A stretch of DNA of 9,175 nt, from contig DASSBJ010000123.1 of assembly GCA_035698885.1 (NCBI GenBank), positions 1-9,175 of the forward strand, given 5' to 3'. The number at the start of each line of letters is the position of its first letter. Within the stretch, counting starts at the first letter, position 1. A model generated the notes under the pieces. That model was not told the origin of the DNA. It searched no databases and saw only the letters and a program-made list of their open reading frames with translations. Both the position numbers and the translations under genes were made by a program. This document shows, piece by piece, positions 1-5,659 of this stretch. The stretch is from VRUE01 sp035698885. Lineage in GTDB: Bacteria; Actinomycetota; Thermoleophilia; Solirubrobacterales; 70-9.

Positions 1-298
1 CGGACCAGCCGACGATGCCCTCGCTGAGCTTGGCGGCGTCGAAGCCGGCGTCGGCCAGCGCGTCGGTCGCCATCGTCGAGCGGGTGCCGCCGCGGCAGTA
101 GAGGACCACCGGCCGTTCGGCGTCGATCTCCGCCGTGCGCCTGGCCAGCTCGTCGAGCGGAATGTGGACGGCGCCGGCGATCCGGCCGGCGTCCCACTCG
201 TGCTCGGCGCGCACGTCGACCAGCTGCGCGCCTTCGTCGATCAGCTTGCGAGCCTCCTCGCGCGAGACCTCCCGCGTCTCCTGCGCCGCGTCCGCCAC
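1..298 (-). CDS. Rhodanese-domain sulfurtransferase (3' end cut by window edge)
   Basis: This is a single-domain rhodanese, a family that moves sulfane sulfur through a persulfide on an active-site cysteine; the acceptor cannot be told from sequence. About 99 residues are visible. They include the N-terminal LVDVRAEHEWDAGRIAGAVH block (residues 26-45), the HIPLDEL turn, and the active-site loop VVLYCRGGTRS with catalytic Cys68. The closing EGIVGW motif is at residues 93-98. Single-domain rhodaneses run about 100-110 residues, so only the last few codons should be missing. The start is a GTG whose G is also the last base of the upstream dodecin's TAG stop (TAGTG), a one-base overlap typical of translational coupling. 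A weak GAGG lies 7 nt upstream. It is probably the last-seen gene of a unit with the epsilon-like and dodecin genes. It is too short for the ORF cut-off in this frame, but the motif content is clear. Confidence 0.9.
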   Translation of the reverse strand, partial: MADAAQETREVSREEARKLIDEGAQLVDVRAEHEWDAGRIAGAVHIPLDELARRTAEIDAERPVVLYCRGGTRSTMATDALADAGFDAAKLSEGIVGWS

Positions 299-507
299 TA
301 GTCGACCTCGGTCCCCTCGACCAGGAAGGCGACGCGCACGTGGGCGCGGTACTCGTCGAGGTTCTCGCCCCGGATCCCGGTCGAGACGATGTCGACCGCG
401 CGGATGTTGCGCAGCGTGCCCTGGGCCTGGGCCAGGGCCTGTTTCGCCGCGTCGTCGCTGGACGTCTTGGAGCTGCCGACCAACTCGATGATTTTCACGA
501 CTGCCAT
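298..507 (-). CDS. Dodecin family protein
   Basis: Dodecins are about 70-residue proteins that form hollow dodecamers in the cytoplasm, and many store or buffer flavins. This one is 69 residues, the normal length. It has the expected fold signature: strand AVVKIIELVGSSKTS, helix DDAAKQALAQAQGTLRNI, then two strands ending in YRAHVRVAFLVEG. The start is the ATG at 507, chosen because a near-perfect Shine-Dalgarno AAGGAGG (514-520) precedes it by 6 nt; an upstream in-frame ATG at 582 would add 25 residues foreign to the family. The gene begins inside the last 13 nt of the epsilon-like gene and its stop overlaps the rhodanese start. Compared from memory with haloarchaeal dodecin, the flavin-stacking Trp position reads Ala (NIRAVDIV), and the flavin-contact Gln in the last strand reads Arg. 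Flavin binding should therefore not be assumed. Confidence 0.9.
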   Translation of the reverse strand: MAVVKIIELVGSSKTSSDDAAKQALAQAQGTLRNIRAVDIVSTGIRGENLDEYRAHVRVAFLVEGTEVD

Positions 508-692
508 TGCGCTCCTCCTTCTAGGTGCCTCTGAACGATGCCCTTCGCGCCGACTCCCTCGCTCAGCGCCGCCCGCTGCCACGGGCTCACCTCCTCCTCC
601 TCAGCCGCAACCGCGGGAGCCGTGTCCGCCTCGAAGCGCGCGATCGCCGCGGCGATCGCCGTCGCCTCGTCTGCGCTCGCGGTCCGGCTCAT
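495..692 (-). CDS. Small acyl-CoA carboxylase epsilon-subunit-like protein
   Basis: This 65-residue protein has a helical N-terminal half (DEATAIAAAIARFEADTAP), an acidic Ala/Glu linker, and a C-terminal SPWQRAALSEGVGAK motif. That plan (short helix, low-complexity linker, Trp-containing tail) resembles the small epsilon subunits of actinobacterial acyl-CoA carboxylases, which help assemble the biotin-carboxylase and carboxyltransferase parts. No carboxylase gene is visible nearby, so the assignment rests on the motif style alone. The ATG at 692 has no Shine-Dalgarno. A TAGTCT hexamer sits exactly at -12 to -7 from it, consistent with a leaderless transcript that starts the epsilon-like/dodecin/rhodanese unit. 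The last 13 nt overlap the dodecin start in another frame. The gene is likely real given the overlap architecture and protein character; the function is tentative. Alternative: an uncharacterised small regulatory protein. Confidence 0.6.
   Translation of the reverse strand: MSRTASADEATAIAAAIARFEADTAPAVAAEEEEVSPWQRAALSEGVGAKGIVQRHLEGGAQWQS
514..520 (-). promoter_or_regulatory. Strong Shine-Dalgarno site of the dodecin gene
   Basis: AAGGAGG on the minus strand lies 6 nt before the ATG at 507, inside the 3' end of the epsilon-like gene. It fixes the dodecin start. It is by far the best ribosome-binding site in the window, and several other starts here have none. Confidence 0.85.
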
Positions 693-698
693 ATACAG

Positions 699-704
699 AG
701 ACTA
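699..704 (-). promoter_or_regulatory. Candidate -10 element (TAGTCT) for a leaderless transcript
   Basis: TAGTCT matches the TANNNT consensus and lies at -12 to -7 from the ATG at 692. That is the spacing expected when transcription begins on the start codon. It sits in the 38-bp gap after the response-regulator stop. No convincing -35 is visible. Confidence 0.4.
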
Positions 705-730
705 TTGGCAGGCGGTGGGCGGCGCGGCGA

Positions 731-1435
<705 letters not shown>

Positions 1436-1469
1436 CGCCGTCCCCTGTCCATCGGCCGATTCTCGCGCA

Positions 1470-2771
1470 TCAGGCGACAGGAGTCGGGCTCGGCAGCGCG
1501 GCCGGCAGACGGACCCAGAAGGTGCTGCCCTCGCCCTCGACCGAGCGGGCGCCGATCTCGCCGCCCATCACGCTGACCATGCGGCGGGCGATCGCCAGGC
1601 CGAGCCCGAAGCCCTCCTGCTTGCGCGACTCGTCGCGGCGGTAGAAGCGCTCGAATATGCGCTCTATCTCCGCCTCGGGAATCCCGGGCCCGGTGTCGAT
1701 CACTTCCAGCATCACCTCTTCGTCGCCGTCACGGCGGCCGCGAACGGTAACGCGCCCCGGCAGCGGCGTGTGCTTGAAGGCGTTGGTCAGCAGGCCGACG
1801 AGGACCTGGCGCAGCAGGGTCGGGTCGCCCTTCGCGACGAGGTCGGCGGCGACCTCCGTGCTCAGCTCGATGTGCGCGGGGGTCTCGACCGCGCCGACCG
1901 TGTCGCGCACCGCCGCCGCCACATCGACCTCCTCCGTCTCGCCGGCGCCGATCGACTCGACCCGGGCCAGGGTGAGCAGCGACTTGGTCAGCCTGTTCAT
2001 CCGGTCGGCGTCTTCGGCGAGCCGGCCGAGAAAGTGCTCGAGCGCGCCGGGGTCGTCCTTCGCTCCTTCCTGCAGGACCTCGATCGCGCTGGAGATGCCG
2101 GCGAGCGGGTTGCGCAGCTCGTGCGCGGCGTTGGAGATGAAGTCCGCTTCGGCCAGCTCGCGGCGCATCTCATCGGTGCGGTCGCGGGCGACCACGAGCA
2201 CGGCGCGCTCTTTGGGCAGCGCCCGCGCGCTCATCGCGTAGGCGCGGTCGCCGATCCGCAGCGCCGGGTGGGCGGCGAAGCCGACGTCGCTGGCGCGGCG
2301 CAGCTGCGAGCGCATCGTCGCCGGGGGCCGGCCGAGCGAGTCGAGCAGCTTCGCCGCTGCGCTGTTGGAGAAGCGCACGGCGCCGTTCTGGTCGACGACG
2401 ATCACCGCGTCGGTCAGCCCGTCGAAGATCGCTTTCAGCTTGTTGCGGTCGGCGGTGAGCACGCCGAAGCTCTCCTTCAGCGAGGCGCGCATCGATTCGA
2501 GCGCCCGTGCGAGGTCGCCGATCTCGTCACGACCGCCGACGTCGAGGTGGGTGTCGAAGGAGCCCGACGCGAGCTCGCCGGCGCCGCGCGAGAGCCGCCG
2601 CACGCGGCTCGAGATCCCGACCGCGATCGCGAAGCCGGCGATGATCCCGAGCGCGATCGCGCCGAGCACCGCTCGAGGCCGGTCGCCGAACAGATATACG
2701 ACGCCCGCCGTGAGCAGGGTCACCGCGGCGAACGCGCCGACCAGCCAGAACCTGATCCCGATCCGTCTCAT
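1470..2771 (-). CDS. Membrane sensor histidine kinase (HAMP-PAS-HisKA-HATPase)
   Basis: This 433-residue PhoR-like kinase presumably autophosphorylates and passes phosphate to the adjacent regulator. It has two membrane helices at about residues 8-28 and 34-52, joined by a loop of only about five residues (GDRPR), so there is no periplasmic sensor domain. Next come a HAMP linker (about 54-101, with GGRDEIGDLARAL) and a PAS-like domain (about 112-200, IFDGLTDAVIVVDQNG). The HisKA domain has phospho-accepting His217 in FISNAAHELRNPL. The ATPase domain has N330 (LLTNAFKHT), the G1 box DTGPGIP (359-365), FERFYR, and the G2 box GFGLGLAIA. The start at ATG 2771 places the first helix at the N-terminus; it has no Shine-Dalgarno. 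An in-frame ATG at 2813 would add 14 residues but overlap the divergent glycosyltransferase. Sensing most likely occurs in the membrane or through the PAS domain. Confidence 0.94.
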   Translation of the reverse strand: MRRIGIRFWLVGAFAAVTLLTAGVVYLFGDRPRAVLGAIALGIIAGFAIAVGISSRVRRLSRGAGELASGSFDTHLDVGGRDEIGDLARALESMRASLKESFGVLTADRNKLKAIFDGLTDAVIVVDQNGAVRFSNSAAAKLLDSLGRPPATMRSQLRRASDVGFAAHPALRIGDRAYAMSARALPKERAVLVVARDRTDEMRRELAEADFISNAAHELRNPLAGISSAIEVLQEGAKDDPGALEHFLGRLAEDADRMNRLTKSLLTLARVESIGAGETEEVDVAAAVRDTVGAVETPAHIELSTEVAADLVAKGDPTLLRQVLVGLLTNAFKHTPLPGRVTVRGRRDGDEEVMLEVIDTGPGIPEAEIERIFERFYRRDESRKQEGFGLGLAIARRMVSVMGGEIGARSVEGEGSTFWVRLPAALPSPTPVA

Positions 2772-2787
2772 TGGTACCCGCAACAGG

Positions 2788-3558
2788 ATGACGGCATGGG
2801 AGAATCGCCGCATCGGGACCCTGGTCTTCATCCCTGCCTGGAACGAGGCGGAGTCGGTCGCGTCGGTGATCGACGGCGTGCGCGAGCGCCTGCCCGACGT
2901 CGACGTGCTCGTCGTCGACGACGGCTCGACCGACGAGACGGCGGCGCGGGCGGCCGCGGCCGGCGCGGCGGTCGCCTCGCTGCCCTTCAACCAGGGCCTC
3001 GGGGCGGCGCTGCAGACCGGCTACCTCTACGCGCTGCGCGAGGGCTACGACTTCTGCGCCCATCTCGACGCCGACGGGCAGCACCCGCCGGCCGAGGTCG
3101 CGCGGCTGCTCGAGCAGGTGCGGGCGGACCGAGCCGACCTGGTGATCGGCTCGCGTTTCCACGACGACGGGGAAAGGACCGGCGATGCCGAGGAGATCGA
3201 CGGCGAGGACTACAGGGCGACGATCTCGCGGCGCATCGGGATCAGCGTCTTCCGCTTCTTCCTCACCCTGGCGACGCGGCAGCGCTTCACCGACACGACC
3301 AGCGGCATGCGCGCCGCAAACCGGCGCGTGATGGAGCTGTTCAGCGAGAACTACTCGCCCGACTTCGCCGAGATCGAGTCGCTGCAGCTGGCGGTGCGTG
3401 AGGGCCTGCGGGTCGAGGAGGTGCCGGTGCGGATGCTCGAGCGGGCCGGCGGCTCCTCCTTCCTCACCCCGCTGCGCTCGTCTTTCTTCATCTTCAAGGG
3501 CCTGATCGTGCTGCTGGTCGGCCAGTTCCGCCCGCGCAACGCCGGGGCTTCCCGATGA
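2788..3558 (+). CDS. Family 2 glycosyltransferase (DPM1/polyprenyl-phosphate sugar transferase-like)
   Basis: This is a 256-residue GT-A fold enzyme, likely transferring a sugar from a nucleotide donor to a lipid carrier or glycan at the cytoplasmic face. Visible motifs are LVFIPAWNE (12-20) opening the first strand, VLVVDDGSTDET (40-51) for nucleotide binding, and FNQGLGAALQTG. The metal-binding DXD is HLDADGQHPP (D94/D96). The GSRFHDDG loop (121-128), TDTTSGMRAANR acceptor region and a hydrophobic C-terminal stretch SSFFIFKGLIVLLVG (231-245) follow. This matches the short DPM1-like branch without multiple C-terminal membrane helices. The only sensible start is ATG 2788, 16 bp from the divergent kinase start; it lacks a good ribosome-binding site. 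The TGA overlaps the next ATG as ATGA. The sugar and acceptor are unknown. Confidence 0.94.
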   Translation: MTAWENRRIGTLVFIPAWNEAESVASVIDGVRERLPDVDVLVVDDGSTDETAARAAAAGAAVASLPFNQGLGAALQTGYLYALREGYDFCAHLDADGQHPPAEVARLLEQVRADRADLVIGSRFHDDGERTGDAEEIDGEDYRATISRRIGISVFRFFLTLATRQRFTDTTSGMRAANRRVMELFSENYSPDFAEIESLQLAVREGLRVEEVPVRMLERAGGSSFLTPLRSSFFIFKGLIVLLVGQFRPRNAGASR

Positions 3559-3986
3559 GCGTCCTGCTGCTCGCCGCGGCCGAACAGCCGAAGGTCCACC
3601 TGACCGCGCAGACGCGGATCCTCGCCGCGGCGATCGCCGTCGCCTTCATGCTGATGATCCTCGAGCTGATCCGCCGCGACCGCCTGCAGGAGCGCTTCAG
3701 CGTCGTCTGGTTCGTCGCCGGCATCGGCATGCTCGCCGGCGCGATCTTCCCCGGCCTGCTCGGCACGGTCGCCGACCTGATGGGTGTGCGCGACACCAAC
3801 GTCGCCCTCTTCTCGATCATCCTCCTGCTGCTGCTCGGCCTGGCGCTCAACTTCAGCGTGATCATGTCCCGCCAGGCGGCTCAGATCACCCGCCTTGCCC
3901 AGGAGCGGGCGCTGGAGAAAGCGAGGGAGCAGGCGCGCTCAGGCGAGAACGGCGGCGAGCCGGAACGAAAGCGCCTCCAGGGCTAG
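3555..3986 (+). CDS. DUF2304 family membrane protein
   Basis: This 143-residue integral membrane protein has three predicted helices (about 22-40, 50-70, 83-104) and a charged, probably coiled-coil cytoplasmic tail (about 105-143, Arg/Glu/Lys-rich). The short basic loop RRDRLQERFSVVWF after the first helix and the following Trp are characteristic of DUF2304 proteins. These are commonly encoded directly after DPM1-like GT2 enzymes, as here, with an ATGA overlap at 3555-3558. The pairing suggests it anchors or assists the glycosyltransferase, but the family has no established biochemistry. The last 48 bp overlap the 3' end of holB on the other strand, so part of the tail is encoded on both strands. 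Confidence 0.9.
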   Translation: MSVLLLAAAEQPKVHLTAQTRILAAAIAVAFMLMILELIRRDRLQERFSVVWFVAGIGMLAGAIFPGLLGTVADLMGVRDTNVALFSIILLLLLGLALNFSVIMSRQAAQITRLAQERALEKAREQARSGENGGEPERKRLQG

Positions 3987-4964
3987 CTCCTCGGAGACGT
4001 TGAGATCGAGGCGGCGGCGGGTGTCGGCGACCAACTCGGCGGCGCGGCGGGCGGCGCTCGGGTCGAGGCCGTCGGCGGCTCCGCGGAGCTGATCGAGGCG
4101 GTCGCGGTTGTAGGCGGCGTCGGCGGCGCCGGAGGCGATCGCCGCGAGGTCGCGGAACCAGGCGGCGGCGAGCCGCAGGCCGAGGTCGAGCAGCTCGGTG
4201 CGGCGGCGGCGGCCGGCGCGCTTGGCCGCGTCGGTCATCTCGCGGGCGGAGCGCTTCATTCCCGCCTCCTTCTCCTCCTCCAGCGCCTCGCGGGTCGCCG
4301 ATTCGGCCTCCTCGCCGGCCGCCTCGGCGTTCTGCAGCATCGCGGCCCACTGGCGTGCGACGGCCTGCTCGCGCAGCGCCCTGCCCTGATCGGTGAGCAG
4401 CAGGCCGGCGAGCTCGACGTCGCCGGCGGAGAGGCGGGCCGCGGCACCGACCTCGTCGGCGGCGGCGTCGGGCGCGTCCTCGCGCAGCATCGCCTCGATC
4501 GCCTCGGCGGGGAGCGGCGCGAAATCGATCGGCTGGCAGCGCGAGGCGATCGTCTCCAGCAGCGCCTCCGGCTCGGAGCTGAGCAGGATCAGATGGACGA
4601 ACGCGGGCGGCTCCTCCAGCGTCTTCAGCAGCGCGTTCTGGCTCTCGTCCCGCATCGCCTCCGCCGCCTCGACGACGAATACCCGCTTGCCGCCTTCGTA
4701 GGGCCGGTAGGAGGCGGCCCGAATCACCCGCTCCCGCACCTCCTCGACCAAGTGCTGCGCCCCCTTCGGCGCCAGCCAAACCAGGTCCGGATGCGGCGAC
4801 GGATCGAGCCGAGCCCTCCGCCTCGTGTCTTCGGCGTCCTCAGAAGCTCCCGCAAGAATCTCCGCGGCAAAGGCCCGCGCAAGCTCCCGCTTCCCCGCCC
4901 CGCGTGGCCCCAGGAAAAGGTAGGCATGCGACGGTCCCGCCTCCAGCGCCGCAGTTAGCGCCAT
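3939..4964 (-). CDS. holB: DNA polymerase III delta-prime subunit (clamp loader)
   Basis: This clamp-loader AAA+ subunit helps open the beta sliding clamp and load it onto primed DNA. From the ATG at 4964 it has 341 residues. It shows SHAYLFLGPRGAGKR with an intact Walker A (19-26), RVFVVEAAEAMRDESQNALLKTLEEPP (94-120, split here only by description), sensor-1 LILLSS, and the SRC motif at 141-143 (ETIASRCQPIDF). The cysteine zinc module usual after the P-loop in this family is absent. A charged Ala/Glu/Lys-rich stretch precedes the C-terminal helical domain. The start is uncertain. Family members usually have more sequence before HAYLF, and the frame is open upstream (HQPKAL precedes the ATG). 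It stays open through the hairpin to a TTG at 5072 that overlaps the tmk stop (TTGA), with AAGGGA 6 nt before it. The 3' end overlaps the DUF2304 gene by 48 bp. Confidence 0.88.
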   Translation of the reverse strand: MALTAALEAGPSHAYLFLGPRGAGKRELARAFAAEILAGASEDAEDTRRRARLDPSPHPDLVWLAPKGAQHLVEEVRERVIRAASYRPYEGGKRVFVVEAAEAMRDESQNALLKTLEEPPAFVHLILLSSEPEALLETIASRCQPIDFAPLPAEAIEAMLREDAPDAAADEVGAAARLSAGDVELAGLLLTDQGRALREQAVARQWAAMLQNAEAAGEEAESATREALEEEKEAGMKRSAREMTDAAKRAGRRRRTELLDLGLRLAAAWFRDLAAIASGAADAAYNRDRLDQLRGAADGLDPSAARRAAELVADTRRRLDLNVSEELALEALSFRLAAVLA

Positions 4965-4996
4965 CAGGGCCTTGGGTTGGTGTCTCCCGTGGGTGG

Positions 4997-5052
4997 CGGA
5001 GGAGAGGGGGGTGTTCGGTCGCCCCCGACCGCTAACACCCCCCTCTCCTCCG
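4997..5052 (-). repeat. Large perfect inverted repeat between tmk and holB
   Basis: The outer arms are 19 bp and perfectly complementary (4997-5015 with 5034-5052; the arm starts CGGAGGAGAGGGGGGTGTT). A further 6-bp stem CGGTCG/CGACCG (5016-5021 with 5026-5031) closes a CCCC loop, and two unpaired bases (5032-5033) form a bulge. The hairpin begins 16 nt after the tmk stop. No T-run follows on the minus strand, so it is not a classical intrinsic terminator. It could be a U-less terminator or attenuator that lowers holB expression, an RNA-processing or stability hairpin, or a dispersed palindromic element. No second copy was found in the window. Confidence 0.85.
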
Positions 5053-5068
5053 ACAGGACCCGCGGGCC

Positions 5069-5659
5069 TCAAACCCAATCCCTTACGGCATCCATCACCC
5101 GCGCGTGAACCTCCTCCACCGTCCCCTCGGCATCGACCGTGACCACCCGGTCCGAGGCGATGATCGCGATCTCGTCATACGCCTCGGCTACCGCCCGCTG
5201 CAGCTCCAGCCCCTCGGCCTCGAACCGGTCGAGCCCGTCGGCCCGCTTCAGCCCCTGCTCGGGATCGATCCGCAGGTAGATCGTCACATCCGGCCACAGC
5301 CCGTCGATCGTCCGGTCGACCAGCGAGAGCACGTGGCTGGCGCCGAGCCCGCGGGCGCCGCCCTGGTAGGCGACGCTGGAGTCGGCGAAGCGGTCGGCGA
5401 CGACGGTCCCGCCGGCGTCGAGTGCCGGCCGTACGACGCGGGCCAGCAGGTCGGCGCGGGCGGCCGAGAAGAGCAGCAGCTCGGCGAACGGGTCGAGCTC
5501 CAGCGCCGGGTCGGCGAGCAGCTCGCGGATCCGCTCGGCGGCGTCGGTCCCGCCCGGCTCCCTGATCAGCGTCGTCCCCGGCCCGAGCGCCTCGGCGAGC
5601 AGCCTCGCCTGCGTGCTCTTGCCTGAGCCGTCGACCCCCTCCAAGGAGACGAACGTCAT
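5069..5659 (-). CDS. tmk: Thymidylate kinase (dTMP kinase)
   Basis: This kinase phosphorylates dTMP to dTDP with ATP, supplying dTTP for replication. The protein has 196 residues, slightly short of but typical for the family. Motifs are P-loop EGVDGSGKST (7-16), substrate-binding REPGGT (33-38), FSAARADLL (64-72), DRFADSSVAYQGGARGLG (89-106) containing the DR(F/Y) dTMP motif, and a LID segment KRADGLDRFEAEG (138-150). The ATG at 5659 is chosen because MTFVSLEG begins the first strand directly; the open frame extends upstream but only as shadow of topA. The start overlaps the topA stop as ATGA (5656-5659), so translation is probably coupled. The TGA at 5069-5071 is followed by the 25-bp hairpin and then holB. 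Confidence 0.97.
   Translation of the reverse strand: MTFVSLEGVDGSGKSTQARLLAEALGPGTTLIREPGGTDAAERIRELLADPALELDPFAELLLFSAARADLLARVVRPALDAGGTVVADRFADSSVAYQGGARGLGASHVLSLVDRTIDGLWPDVTIYLRIDPEQGLKRADGLDRFEAEGLELQRAVAEAYDEIAIIASDRVVTVDAEGTVEEVHARVMDAVRDWV

Noticed and set aside
1451..1460. ATCGGCCGAT palindrome in the 34-bp kinase-regulator gap.
   Set aside because: A 10-bp GC-rich palindrome is expected by chance at this base composition, and there is no second site or adjacent promoter signal.
2772..2813. Kinase start at ATG 2813, adding a second VPMRR-like segment.
   Set aside because: It would overlap the glycosyltransferase coding start by 26 bp and adds nothing typical of the family, so ATG 2771 is preferred.
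1770..3401. A 543-codon plus-strand open frame across the kinase and glycosyltransferase.
   Set aside because: It is a shadow frame; both covered genes have full catalytic motifs in other frames.
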